Shown here: positions 32,519 through 42,113 of the stretch, piece by piece | How positions within the stretch are numbered: position 1 is the first letter of the stretch | Layout: each line of letters begins with the position of its first letter | DNA from: Shinella curvata | GTDB taxonomy: Bacteria; Pseudomonadota; Alphaproteobacteria; Rhizobiales; Rhizobiaceae | Length of the DNA: 64,000 nt | Direction of reading: 5' to 3' | NCBI RefSeq assembly: GCF_022899935.1 | Contig: NZ_JALJCJ010000002.1 | Coordinates: 558,001-622,000 of the forward strand | The notes under the pieces: generated by a model | Told to the model about the DNA's origin: nothing | Seen by the model: the letters and a program-made list of their open reading frames with translations, nothing else | Databases searched by the model: none | Position numbers and translations under genes: made by a program

Positions 32519-34369
32519 TTAACCGATCGTCTGCGAGGCGCGAGCCTTCACATAGGCCTCGCGCGCCGTGTTGACCTCGCTGCGCGGGCTGACCTCCGGC
32601 ACCGCGACATCCCACCAGTGGCCACCTTCCTTGGTGGTGATCAGCGGATCCGTGTCGATGACGATCACCGAGGTGCGGTCGTTGCCCTTGCTGTTCTGGA
32701 TCGCGGTTTCGAGATCGGCGATGGAGGAAACCTTGACGGCGACCGCGCCCATGCTTTCGGCATGCGCCCTAAAGTCGATATCCGGCATCATTTCGATCAT
32801 CGAGTCCTTCAGCAGATTGTTGAAGTTCGCGCCGCCGGTGCCCATCTGCAGGCGGTTGATGCAGCCGTAGCCGCGGTTGTCGAGCACGATGATGGTGAGC
32901 TTCTTGCCGAGCATGACCGAGGTCGAAAGCTCCGAGTTCATCATCATATAAGAGCCGTCGCCGACCATGACGACGACATCCGCCTCCGGCCGCGCGATCT
33001 TCACGCCAAGCCCGCCGGCAATCTCGTAGCCCATGCAGGAGAAGCCGTATTCCATGTGGTAGCCGCCCGGCTTCTGGGCCTGCCACAGCTTGTGCAGTTC
33101 TCCCGGCAGACCGCCGGCCGCGCAGACAAGCACGGAATTCTCGCCGCCGATCGTGCGCTGCACCGCGCCGATGACCTGTGCGTCGGAGGGCAGGTCGGCA
33201 TTGGTCGGCGCGGTCGCGCGGGCGACGGCGGCCATCCATGTGTCCTTGCGGGTCTTCGCCGTTTCCGTGAAGGCGGCGGGCGCCTTCCAGCCGCCGAGCG
33301 CCTCGGACAGCAGCGTCAGGCCTTCGCGCGCATCGGCGACGAGCGGCTGGCTGTCCCGCTTGGCGGCATCGAAGGCGACCGTGTTGAGGCCGATCATTTT
33401 GATATTGTCGTTCTTGAACAGCGCCCAGGAACCGGTGGTGAAATCCTGCATGCGGGTGCCGACGGCGAGGATCACGTCGGCCTCTTCGGCAAACGCATTG
33501 GCGGCCGAGGTGCCGGTCACACCGATGGAGCCCATGCAGAGCGGATGATCGTCCGGCAGCGCCGACTTGCCGGCCTGTGTGACGGCGACCGGGATGCCGT
33601 GCATGCCGGCGAAAGCCTTCAGCTCGGCCGTCGCCTGCGAATAGAGCACGCCGCCGCCGGCGATGATCAACGGCTTTTCGGCTTTGCGCAGCGTGGCGAT
33701 GGCGGCGGCCAGTTCGTCGGTATCGGGGCGGGGGCGGCGATGCGTCCAGACCTTCTCGTTGAACAGGCTTTCCGGATAGTCATAGGCCTCGGCCTGTACA
33801 TCCTGGCAGAGCGACAGCGTCACCGGGCCGCAATCGACCGGGTCGGTCAGCACCTGCATGGCGCGCTTCAGCGCCGAGATGATCTGCTCGGGACGGGTGA
33901 TGCGGTCGAAATAGCGCGAGACGCAACGGAAGGCGTCGTTCACCGAGACGGTGCCGTCGTTGAAGTCCTCGATCTGCTGGAGGACCGGATCGGGGATGCG
34001 GTTGGCGAAGACGTCGCCGGGCAGGAAGAGCACGGGCAGGCGGTTGACGTGGGCGACACCGGCCGCCGTCACCATGTTGAGCGCGCCGGGGCCGATGGAG
34101 GTCGTGCAGGCCATGAAGCGCTGGCGGAAGCTGGCTTTTGCGAAGGCGACGGCGGCATGCGCCATGCCCTGTTCGTTGTGGGCGCGCAGCGTCGGTAGTT
34201 CGTTGCGCACCTGATAGAGCGCCTCACCGATACCCGCGACGTTGCCATGGCCGAAAATGCCCCAGACGCCGGCGAAGATCGGCACCTTCTTGCCGTCGAC
34301 GACGGTCATCTGCGCCTTCAGGAAATGCGTGACGGCCTGCGCCATCGTCAGCCGGATCGTCTTGCCCAT
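32519..34369 (-). CDS. iolD: 3D-(3,5/4)-trihydroxycyclohexane-1,2-dione acylhydrolase
   Basis: Thiamine-diphosphate enzyme that opens the inositol-derived ring to 5-deoxy-glucuronate. 616 aa with three ThDP-enzyme domains; ThDP/Mg motif VGDGSYMMMNSELSTSVML near 465-485, followed by LDNRGYGCINRLQM. Catalytic Glu-type N-terminal region is present. GGGAGGAATATC precedes ATG 34369. Starts 24 nt after iolC on the transcript. Confidence 0.96.
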   Translation of the reverse strand: MGKTIRLTMAQAVTHFLKAQMTVVDGKKVPIFAGVWGIFGHGNVAGIGEALYQVRNELPTLRAHNEQGMAHAAVAFAKASFRQRFMACTTSIGPGALNMVTAAGVAHVNRLPVLFLPGDVFANRIPDPVLQQIEDFNDGTVSVNDAFRCVSRYFDRITRPEQIISALKRAMQVLTDPVDCGPVTLSLCQDVQAEAYDYPESLFNEKVWTHRRPRPDTDELAAAIATLRKAEKPLIIAGGGVLYSQATAELKAFAGMHGIPVAVTQAGKSALPDDHPLCMGSIGVTGTSAANAFAEEADVILAVGTRMQDFTTGSWALFKNDNIKMIGLNTVAFDAAKRDSQPLVADAREGLTLLSEALGGWKAPAAFTETAKTRKDTWMAAVARATAPTNADLPSDAQVIGAVQRTIGGENSVLVCAAGGLPGELHKLWQAQKPGGYHMEYGFSCMGYEIAGGLGVKIARPEADVVVMVGDGSYMMMNSELSTSVMLGKKLTIIVLDNRGYGCINRLQMGTGGANFNNLLKDSMIEMMPDIDFRAHAESMGAVAVKVSSIADLETAIQNSKGNDRTSVIVIDTDPLITTKEGGHWWDVAVPEVSPRSEVNTAREAYVKARASQTIG

Positions 34370-34393
34370 GATATTCCTCCCGTATTCTCTTTA

Positions 34394-36316
34394 TTACAGG
34401 CCGCGCGTGCGAAGCCAGGCGTCGGTCAGCTCGCGGAAGCGGCCGGCCATGTCTGCGATCGCAGCCTCGTCATCCATTTTTCCCGCCATCCAGGCGCGGG
34501 CGGCATCCACGAAGATCGTGCGGCCGACGGCAAAGCCCTTCACGGCCGGTGCCACCGTCGTCGCCTCGAAGGCTTTCACCAGTTCCTCCGTCGGCGCTTC
34601 GAGGCCGAGCAGCACGATACCACGGCAATAGGCATCATTTTTGGCGATGACAGCCTCGATTTTCTTCCAGGCTTCGCTCGAAGCCTGCGGCTCCAGCTTC
34701 CACCAGTCCGGCTTGATGCCGAGATCGTAGAGTTCCTGCAGCGCGGTGGAGATCGTATCATCCTTGAGCGGGCCATTCTTGCCGGCGATGATCTCGACCA
34801 GCAGTTCACGGCCGACGCGGCGGGCGGCTTCGAACAGCGTGCGCAGCTTCTCCTGCTGCTCCTTCTTGAGGGCAGCCGGATCGTCCGGATGGTAGAAGCA
34901 CAGGCACTTGATGCAATGGTCGAGCGGCCATTCCACCAGCTGCGAGCCGATATCCTGGCTGAATTCGAAACGCAGCGGCTTGGAGCCGGGCAGTTCGACC
35001 GGGCGGCCGATCCACGAGAAATTCTGCGTGGCGGCGTCGAAGAAGGCGTCGCGGCCGAAACGCTCGTCGATCAGCATGCCATAGCCGGGGCGGCCTTCGG
35101 CGACGCGGGCGGTGGCCTGTACGGTGAGGCGCTTGAATTCCGAAATCTTCTCATGCGGCACGTCAAGCTCGTCGGCGATATCGACGAGCTGCATGCGGTG
35201 GTCGCAGGCGAGCGCCATGAGGAGGGGGATGTCGTCCTGCTTGCGGTTGGTCGCCCAGTGGATGTGGTTGATCGCCTCGTCCTTGCGCAACGCGCGGTGC
35301 TTGCTGCCGTTCTTCAGGAAGAACGAGAGCTCGTCCCAGCTCGGGTATTCCGGCGAGCAGAGCAGGCGGGAAACGGCGAAGGCGCCGCAGGCATTGGCCC
35401 AGGTGGCTGAGGTCTTGTGGTCCTCGCCCTTCAGCCAGCCGCGCAGGAAGCCGGATAGGAAGGCATCGCCGGCACCCAGCACATTATAGACCTCGATGGG
35501 GAAACCGTCGCCGACCACGCCGTCTTCCAGATCGTCGGAGATCGGTCCGTCATAGACGATGCAGCCCATGGCGCCGCGCTTCAGCACGATGGTTGCCGGC
35601 GAAACGGCACGGATCGCTTTGAGCGACGAGAGCACGTCATCGGCGCCCGAGGCGATCATGATTTCCTCTTCGGTGCCGACGATCAGGTCGCAATCCGGCA
35701 GGACGGACTTCATGATGGCGGAGACGCGGTCGGACTTCACATAGCGCTCGAAACCCTCGGCGTGGCCGGCAAGGCCCCAGAGGTTCGGGCGATAATCGAT
35801 ATCGAAGATGACCTTGCCGCCGTTTGCCTTGGCGATGCGGATCGCCTTGCGCTGCGCGGCTTCCGTGTTGGGGCGGGAGAAATGCGTGCCGGAGACAAGT
35901 ACGGCACGGGAGCAACGCACGAAGGCCTCGTCGACGTCGCCCTCGTCGAGCGCCATGTCGGCGCAGTCGGTGCGCACAAAGATCATCGGCGAGACGCCTT
36001 CGGATTCGATGGCGAGCAGCACCAGCGCGGTCAGCCGATCCTTGTCAGTCTTGATACCTTCAACGTTCACACCCTCGCGGGCGGATTGCTCGCGGATGAA
36101 ACGCCCCATCTGCTCGTCGCCGACGCGGGTGATGAGCGCCGATTTCAGGCCGAGGCGGGCGGTGCCGATGGCGATGTTGGCGGGGCAGCCGCCGACGGAT
36201 TTGGCGAAGGAGGCGGTGTCTTCGAGCCGCGTGCCGAGCTGCTGGCCGTAGAGATCGACGGACGAACGGCCGATCGTGATGACGTCGAGCGTTCTGGCTT
36301 GATCAGTGTGCGGCAT
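34394..36316 (-). CDS. iolC: IolC: 5-dehydro-2-deoxygluconokinase fused to DUF2090 domain
   Basis: 640 aa. The N-terminal PfkB kinase (about 1-330) phosphorylates 2-deoxy-5-keto-gluconate: TIGRSSVDLYGQQ, DIDYRPNLWG, and the anion-hole NVLGAGDAFLSGFLRG near 275-290 with catalytic Asp. The C-terminal DUF2090 domain (about 340-640) is the aldolase-like part present in many proteobacterial IolC proteins, and may supply the IolJ step that has no gene here. ATG 36316 has a perfect GGGAGGAAG site. First structural gene after iolR. Confidence 0.95.
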   Translation of the reverse strand: MPHTDQARTLDVITIGRSSVDLYGQQLGTRLEDTASFAKSVGGCPANIAIGTARLGLKSALITRVGDEQMGRFIREQSAREGVNVEGIKTDKDRLTALVLLAIESEGVSPMIFVRTDCADMALDEGDVDEAFVRCSRAVLVSGTHFSRPNTEAAQRKAIRIAKANGGKVIFDIDYRPNLWGLAGHAEGFERYVKSDRVSAIMKSVLPDCDLIVGTEEEIMIASGADDVLSSLKAIRAVSPATIVLKRGAMGCIVYDGPISDDLEDGVVGDGFPIEVYNVLGAGDAFLSGFLRGWLKGEDHKTSATWANACGAFAVSRLLCSPEYPSWDELSFFLKNGSKHRALRKDEAINHIHWATNRKQDDIPLLMALACDHRMQLVDIADELDVPHEKISEFKRLTVQATARVAEGRPGYGMLIDERFGRDAFFDAATQNFSWIGRPVELPGSKPLRFEFSQDIGSQLVEWPLDHCIKCLCFYHPDDPAALKKEQQEKLRTLFEAARRVGRELLVEIIAGKNGPLKDDTISTALQELYDLGIKPDWWKLEPQASSEAWKKIEAVIAKNDAYCRGIVLLGLEAPTEELVKAFEATTVAPAVKGFAVGRTIFVDAARAWMAGKMDDEAAIADMAGRFRELTDAWLRTRGL

Positions 36317-36403
36317 GTCTTCCTCCCGGTCTCGCGGCGCCGTCATGAGAGCGCGGCGACATTCTGGGAAAATGAAACATGAATTCCATTATTATGTCAA
36401 TTC

Positions 36404-36417
36404 GGAATGTTCATTCC
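36404..36417. promoter_or_regulatory. Candidate IolR operator, GGAA-N6-TTCC
   Basis: GGAA, six bases, TTCC in the 120-nt gap between iolR and iolC. It fits the palindrome described for Sinorhizobium meliloti IolR as I remember it. Suggests inositol-responsive repression of iolCDEB. Confidence 0.6.
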
Positions 36418-36436
36418 ATTTTTATTTCACTGCATT

Positions 36437-37294
36437 TCATTTGGATGTGCGGCGCAGGCTGCGCCGTTTTTCTGCAATCGCGACCGGCAGGGCCATGGCG
36501 AGCGCCATGGAGGCGGAGAGCGAGCGGAAGCCGGCATAGTCGGCTTCTGACACTTCGAACCAGTGCGTGGCGGAGGCGGCCAGCGGCGAGAAAACCGAGT
36601 CGGTGATGGCGATGATCGGCACGCCGCGGGCGGCCAGTTCCTGCGCCTGCGTCAGGCTCTCGGCCGCATAGGGCGCGAAACTCGCGGCGATCACGGCGTC
36701 CTTGTTCGTTGCGAATTGAACCATCTCGGGGTCGATGCCGTTGGGCGAGGCGACGATCTGATGGCGGATGGCGAGCTTGCCGAAGGCATAGGCGATATGG
36801 GCGGTCAGCGGATAGGAGCGGCGCTTGGCGACGAGATAGATGGTTTCGGCGCGAGCGAGCAGATCAACGGATTTGGAGAAGGTCTCACCGTCGATGGTGC
36901 TGGCCAGGCGGGCGACGGACTGGCTGGCGGCGGTCAGGAAGCCGGACAGCAATTCCGTATCGCTGTTGGCGGCCGGTCCCGCTTCCAGCGAGGCAAGGCG
37001 TTCCTCATAGGAGAGCGTGCGGTCGCGCAACCGGGCGCGAAAAACGTTCTGCAGGTCGGAAAACCCCTCGTATCCGAGATGATGGGCGAGGCGCACGAGC
37101 GTCGAGGGCTGCACGTCGGCGGCCGTCGCGATGCTGGCGGCGGTGCCGAAGGCCATCTCGTCGGGATTGGACAGGGCATAGGCCGCCACCTGCGCCAATC
37201 GTTTCGGCATGGTCGCCTTGCGCTCGATAATCACGCTGCGCAGGCTATCGAAATCGCGCGGCACGCGCGAAAGGGCCGTTTCGGTGTTGCTCAT
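36437..37294 (-). CDS. iolR: MurR/RpiR family regulator of inositol catabolism
   Basis: 285-aa repressor: N-terminal HTH_6 domain (about 18-95, with ADVQPSTLVRLAHHLGYEGFSDLQ) and C-terminal SIS domain (about 125-260), which senses a sugar phosphate. Gene order iolR-iolC-iolD-iolE-iolB is that of the S. meliloti iolRCDEB operon, where IolR represses. GAGGAG precedes ATG 37294. Inducer in that system is a 2-deoxy-5-keto-gluconate phosphate-type intermediate; here inferred. Confidence 0.9.
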   Translation of the reverse strand: MSNTETALSRVPRDFDSLRSVIIERKATMPKRLAQVAAYALSNPDEMAFGTAASIATAADVQPSTLVRLAHHLGYEGFSDLQNVFRARLRDRTLSYEERLASLEAGPAANSDTELLSGFLTAASQSVARLASTIDGETFSKSVDLLARAETIYLVAKRRSYPLTAHIAYAFGKLAIRHQIVASPNGIDPEMVQFATNKDAVIAASFAPYAAESLTQAQELAARGVPIIAITDSVFSPLAASATHWFEVSEADYAGFRSLSASMALAMALPVAIAEKRRSLRRTSK

Positions 37295-37470
37295 TGTGGT
37301 TCTCCTCAGCGGCCATTCTGCGATAAACGAAATAAATATTCCATATTATCGGAAAAGATAGTTTTCGTTCCAAATCTTTCCCGCTATGGATGGCACTAGA
37401 GGCGCCCGTGTGGCGAGATATAGCAATTCCGTCGCCGCTGCGTAGCGGAATTCAGCGAGGAGGAGACGTC

Positions 37471-38592
37471 ATGAAAGCGCTTGGCATCGGATTGATCGGA
37501 ACCGGCTATATGGGCAAGTGCCATGCGCTCGCCTGGAACAATGTCAGCACGGTCTTCGGCGATGTGGATCGTCCGCGCCTCGTGCATCTGGCGGAGGCCA
37601 ATCCCGAGCTTGCCGCCACCCGCGCCCGTGAATTCGGCTTTGCAAAATCGACGGCCAACTGGCGCGATCTGCTCTCTGATCCCGATGTCGATGTCATCTC
37701 CGTCACCACGCCGAACCAGTTCCACGCCGACATGGCGGTCGCGGCGCTTGAGGCGGGCAAACACGTCTGGTGCGAAAAGCCGATGGCGACGGCTTTTGCT
37801 GATGCTGAACGTATGCTGGCCGCCCAGCGCTCTTCCGGCAAGGTGGCCGTGATGGGCTACAATTACATCCAGAACCCCGTCATGCGGCATATCCGTTCCC
37901 TGATCGACGAGGGTGCGATCGGCACGGTCAACCATGTGCGCGTCGAGATGGACGAGGATTTCATGGCCGATCCGGAAGCGGCGTTCTACTGGAAGAGCGA
38001 GGCGTCCTCCGGCTATGGCGCGCTCGACGATTTCGCCGTGCATCCGCTGTCGCTGCTGTGGAGCCTGTTCGGCCATGTCGAGGCGGTCATCGCCTCACTG
38101 GCGAAGCCCTATGCCGACCGTCCGGTGAAGGACGGCGGCCGCCGCGCGGTCGAGAACCACGATATCGCCAGCGTCCTGATGCGCCTTCCCGGCGGCATTT
38201 CCGGCGTGCTGATGGCCAACCGTTCGGCCTGGGGTCGCAAGGGCCGCATCGCCTTGCAGGTCTATGGCTCGAAGGGCTCGATCCTTTACGATCAGGAGCG
38301 CATGAACGAGTTCCAGCTCTATACGACCGATGGCCGCGCCACCGAACAGGGCTTTTCCACAATCCTGACGGCGCCGCATCACAAGCCCTATGACCGCTTC
38401 ATTCCGGCCCCCGGCCACGGCCTCGGCTTCAACGATCTCAAGGTCATCGAATGCCGCGAGCTGATCGCCGCAATATCAGGCATGGCGTCGCATTCCATCG
38501 ATTTCAACCATGGCCTGCGCATCGAGAAGACGGTGCATGCCATGGCGCAATCGTTCCGCGAAGAACGCTGGGTGGAAATCGCTCCCGCGTGA
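37471..38592 (+). CDS. Gfo/Idh/MocA family oxidoreductase
   Basis: NAD(P)-dependent sugar or inositol dehydrogenase, 373 aa. Rossmann motif GLIGTGYMGKCHA near 7-19; catalytic Lys in WCEKPMA near 97-103 (EKP motif); C-terminal GFO_IDH_MocA_C domain. GAGGAGGAG ribosome site before ATG 37471. Divergent from iolR, so a scyllo- or myo-inositol or related polyol dehydrogenase is likely; it is not provably IdhA. Confidence 0.9.
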   Translation: MKALGIGLIGTGYMGKCHALAWNNVSTVFGDVDRPRLVHLAEANPELAATRAREFGFAKSTANWRDLLSDPDVDVISVTTPNQFHADMAVAALEAGKHVWCEKPMATAFADAERMLAAQRSSGKVAVMGYNYIQNPVMRHIRSLIDEGAIGTVNHVRVEMDEDFMADPEAAFYWKSEASSGYGALDDFAVHPLSLLWSLFGHVEAVIASLAKPYADRPVKDGGRRAVENHDIASVLMRLPGGISGVLMANRSAWGRKGRIALQVYGSKGSILYDQERMNEFQLYTTDGRATEQGFSTILTAPHHKPYDRFIPAPGHGLGFNDLKVIECRELIAAISGMASHSIDFNHGLRIEKTVHAMAQSFREERWVEIAPA

Positions 38593-38690
38593 TTTTTTCG
38601 GCAACCCGGCCAAAAAAATCCACCGGCTTAGTCATTGAAACCGCTCACCCCATACGTAATACTGGCGGCAATAATGCCGGAGGGAAGGGC

Positions 38691-41600
38691 ATGTTCAAGC
38701 GAATACAAAAACGCTGGGCGCCGGTATTCTTCGTGTCGATCGCCGTCGTCGTGTTCAACGCGAATGCCGCTGAGGCGAAACGCGTTGCACTGCTGATCGG
38801 CAATCAGAAGTACGAAGAGACCGCCCAGCTGAACAACCCCGCCAACGACGTGGAGCTGATGCGCGCCTCGTTCGAAGCGGCGGGTTTCGACAGCGTCAAG
38901 ACTGTGCTCGATCTCGACCGCTCCGCCATGGTGAAGGCGTTGCGCGAGTTCGAGGACGAGTCCGTCGATGCGGATATGGCGGTGGTCTATTACTCCGGCC
39001 ATGCCATGGAGATGAACGGGATCAACTATCTCATCCCCGTCGATGCGGCGCTGAAGAGTGACCGTGACGTCGAGGACGAAAGTGTCGCCATCGACCGCGT
39101 GCAGCGTTCGCTGGAAGGCGCCAAGAAGCTGAAGCTCTTCATTCTCGATGCCTGCCGCAACAATCCATTCTCCGCCGCGATGACGCGCTCGGTCGGCACC
39201 CGTGCGGTGACGCGCGGCCTTGCCCGTGTCGAACCCGAATCGGCCGATACGCTGATCGCCTTCGCCTCGAAGGCCGGTACGGTGGCGCTGGACGGGGAGG
39301 GCAAGAACAGTCCGTTCGCGACCGCGCTCTCCAAATATCTGACCGAGCCGGGCCTCGACGTGCGCATCGCGCTCGGCAAGGTGCGCGACGAGGTGGTGGA
39401 AGCCACCAATCGCGAGCAGGAGCCCTTCGTTTATGGTTCGCTCGGCGGTGCGCAGATCTTCCTGAACATCAAGGAAGTGAACATCAACGTCACCAACAGC
39501 GGCAACACGGAAGTCTCGCCGAACGGCCAGTCCGAAGCGGCGGCCGACTGGCAGAATATCCGCGACCTCGCCGATGAGGACCTGATCAACGCCTTCATCG
39601 CCAAACACGGCAAGGACCCGGTTTACAAGATGCTGGCGGAGAAGAAGCTCGCCAGCCTCAAGGAAGCCACCCAGACCGAAGGCCAGGATGCCGACGGCAT
39701 CGCCTGGGATGCGCTGAAGGAATCGACCGACGCGGCAGCGCTCCAGCGCTTCCTCGAACGTTATCCGGACAGCAAGCATCGCAGCGACGCCGAACACCTC
39801 ATCGCCGCGCTGGAGCCGAAGAAGGGCCTCAGCGTCAATGTCGCCGGCAAGGAGACGCCCGCCTCGCGCGATTGTTTCCTGCTGGCCGGCGAGCCGCAGT
39901 CGCTGCCGGGCTTCATGGGCGTCAACTTCCTGAAGATCGATGCCAAGCGGGCGCTCACCGCCTGCGCTCAGGCGGTCAACGAAAACCCGTCTGACGGCAT
40001 GCTCGTCAACCTGCTCGGCCGTTCGCATGATGCTGACCGCAACTATGTCGAAGCGCGCCGGAACTACGAAAAGGCCATCGAGCTCGGCAATATGTACGCG
40101 CTCACCAACCTGGCCTGGTTCTCGATCTATGGCACGGATGGCCCAGTCGACGTACCGAAGGGCCTATCGATGTTCGAAAAGGCCTCGACGGCGGGCAATT
40201 CCTACGCCCAGGCCTCGCTCGGCTGGCTCTACCGAGAAGGTTATGGCGGCACGCGCCAGGACTATGCGGAAGCCGTCAAGTGGTACCAGCAGTCGGCCAA
40301 CCAGGGCTATGCCAATGCCATGGCGACAATGGGCTGGTTCTACCGCGAGGGCCTAGGCATCTCGCAGGATTACGTCCAGTCGCTGGCCTGGTACCGCAAG
40401 GCCGCAGACGCCGGCGATGCCAATGCCATGTCCTCGCTCGGCTGGGCGTATCAGAACGGTCTCGGCACGTCGCAGGATTATGCCGAAGCCAAGGTCTGGT
40501 ACGAGAAGGCCGCCAATATCGGCGATTCCTACTCGATGGCCTCGCTCGCTTGGCTCTATGACGTCGGCAACGGCGTGAAGCAGGACTATGTCGAAGCCCG
40601 CTACTGGTACGAGAAGGCGGCCAATGCCGGCAGCTCCTATGCCATGGGCAACCTGTCGCGCCTCTATGACCAGGGCCTCGGCACACCGGCTGACGCGAAG
40701 GAAGCCGTCCGTTGGGCCGCCGCCGCCGTCGAAAGTGGCGATCCCACCAAGTTGAAGGAACTGAAGGAAACGCCAGCCAATTTCACGGTGGCCTTCCGCA
40801 AGGAATTGCAGGGTCTGCTCAGCGAACGCGGCTATTACAGCGGCTCGGCCGATGGCGAATTCGGTGCGGCAACACTTGCCGCCATCGACAAGCTGGCCGC
40901 CGGCCGCAACGACAGCACCGCGCTGTCGAGCTCGGGTTCCTCGACCGTCACCTCGACCGACCAGTCGACGTCGACGCTTGGCAGCGGCTCGGATGTCGAC
41001 CAGTGCTATGAACTGGCCGGCGAACCCAACCTGCGTCCCGGCTTCCTCGGCAAGCTTTTCGCCAATATCGACTACGGTCGTGCGATCTCGGTCTGCGAAT
41101 CGGCTCTCAATGCCAATCCGTCGGACAATTCGGTTCGCAACATGCTGGGCCGTGCGCACGATGCCGCGAAGAATTTCGCAAAGGCCCGTGAGCACTACCA
41201 GAAGGCTGCGGACGAGGGGAACCTCTACGCCCTGACCAACCTCGCCTGGTATTCGATCTACGGCACGGACGGCCCGGTCGATATGGCCAAGGGCACCCGC
41301 ATGTTCGAGCAGGCCTCGAATGCCGGCAATCCCTATGCTCAGGCGTCGCTCGGCTGGCTCTACCGTGAAGGCTATAACGGCACGCGCAAGGACTATGAGG
41401 AGGCCTTCAAGTGGTACAGCAAGGCGGCCCAGCAGGGGTATGCCAATGCGCAGGCCACGATGGGCTGGTTCTACCGCGAAGGTCTCGGTACGCAGCGTGA
41501 CTACAACGTGTCGCTCGACTGGTACAAGAAGGGCGCGGAAGGCGGCGACGTCAATGCCATGTCCTCGGTCGGCTATGCCTATCAGTCCGGTCTCGGCGTT

Positions 41601-42041
41601 GCCGTCGACTATGTCGAAGCGCGCAACTGGTACGAAAAGGCCGCGGCCCAGAACGACTACTATTCGATGGCCTCGCTGGGCTGGCTCTACGATGTCGGCA
41701 ACGGCGTGACGCAGGACTATGCCCAGGCGATCGACTGGTACGAGAAGGCGGCCAATGGCGGTAATACCTACGCCATGGGCAACCTGTCGCGCCTTTACGA
41801 TCAGGGCCTCGGCACGCGTTCCAACGCCAAGGAGGCTGCCCGCTGGGCCGCCGCCAGCGTCGAGGGCGGCGACCAGGGCAAGCTGCAGGAACTGAAGGGC
41901 TCGCCGGCGAATTTCACGCCGCAGTTCCGCAAGGAGTTTCAGCAGATCCTGAAGGATCGCGGCTATTACAGCGGCCCGATCGACGGCGATTTCGGCATCT
42001 CCACGCAGAACGCGATCGATCGCCTGGCCGCCCGCACCTGA
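38691..42041 (+). CDS. Secreted caspase-fold protein with duplicated Sel1 modules
   Basis: 1116 aa. Signal peptide (about 1-28, ending NANAAEA), then a Peptidase_C14 caspase domain (about 30-265) with catalytic dyad His104 in YYSGHAMEMNG and Cys155 in ILDACRNNPF. After a linker come two copies of an approximately 345-residue module (about 395-740 and 770-1116). Each opens with a C-LAGEP-PGF-segment, holds several Sel1 repeats, and ends in a peptidoglycan-binding-like GYYSG-DG-FG-T-AIDKLA tail. The second module is shorter on Cys. ATG 38691 follows GGAGGGAAGGGC. Exported, so it probably acts in the periplasm; substrate unknown. Confidence 0.9.
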   Translation: MFKRIQKRWAPVFFVSIAVVVFNANAAEAKRVALLIGNQKYEETAQLNNPANDVELMRASFEAAGFDSVKTVLDLDRSAMVKALREFEDESVDADMAVVYYSGHAMEMNGINYLIPVDAALKSDRDVEDESVAIDRVQRSLEGAKKLKLFILDACRNNPFSAAMTRSVGTRAVTRGLARVEPESADTLIAFASKAGTVALDGEGKNSPFATALSKYLTEPGLDVRIALGKVRDEVVEATNREQEPFVYGSLGGAQIFLNIKEVNINVTNSGNTEVSPNGQSEAAADWQNIRDLADEDLINAFIAKHGKDPVYKMLAEKKLASLKEATQTEGQDADGIAWDALKESTDAAALQRFLERYPDSKHRSDAEHLIAALEPKKGLSVNVAGKETPASRDCFLLAGEPQSLPGFMGVNFLKIDAKRALTACAQAVNENPSDGMLVNLLGRSHDADRNYVEARRNYEKAIELGNMYALTNLAWFSIYGTDGPVDVPKGLSMFEKASTAGNSYAQASLGWLYREGYGGTRQDYAEAVKWYQQSANQGYANAMATMGWFYREGLGISQDYVQSLAWYRKAADAGDANAMSSLGWAYQNGLGTSQDYAEAKVWYEKAANIGDSYSMASLAWLYDVGNGVKQDYVEARYWYEKAANAGSSYAMGNLSRLYDQGLGTPADAKEAVRWAAAAVESGDPTKLKELKETPANFTVAFRKELQGLLSERGYYSGSADGEFGAATLAAIDKLAAGRNDSTALSSSGSSTVTSTDQSTSTLGSGSDVDQCYELAGEPNLRPGFLGKLFANIDYGRAISVCESALNANPSDNSVRNMLGRAHDAAKNFAKAREHYQKAADEGNLYALTNLAWYSIYGTDGPVDMAKGTRMFEQASNAGNPYAQASLGWLYREGYNGTRKDYEEAFKWYSKAAQQGYANAQATMGWFYREGLGTQRDYNVSLDWYKKGAEGGDVNAMSSVGYAYQSGLGVAVDYVEARNWYEKAAAQNDYYSMASLGWLYDVGNGVTQDYAQAIDWYEKAANGGNTYAMGNLSRLYDQGLGTRSNAKEAARWAAASVEGGDQGKLQELKGSPANFTPQFRKEFQQILKDRGYYSGPIDGDFGISTQNAIDRLAART

Positions 42042-42068
42042 CCTTCCGGAAAAGGCCTGAAACAAAGA

Positions 42069-42101
42069 ACCGCTGGAAACGACCCGTTTCCAGCGGTTTT
42101 T
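42069..42101. terminator. Terminator after caspase-Sel1 gene
   Basis: AACCGCTGGAAAC, loop GACC, GTTTCCAGCGGTTTTTCTTT; strong hairpin with T run, between convergent genes. Confidence 0.9.
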
Positions 42102-42113
42102 CTTTGGCGGTGG

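Noticed and set aside
40353-42065. 570-codon minus-strand frame opposite the Sel1 modules
   Set aside because: Mirror of the repeat-rich caspase-Sel1 gene; periodicity comes from the sense-strand repeats.
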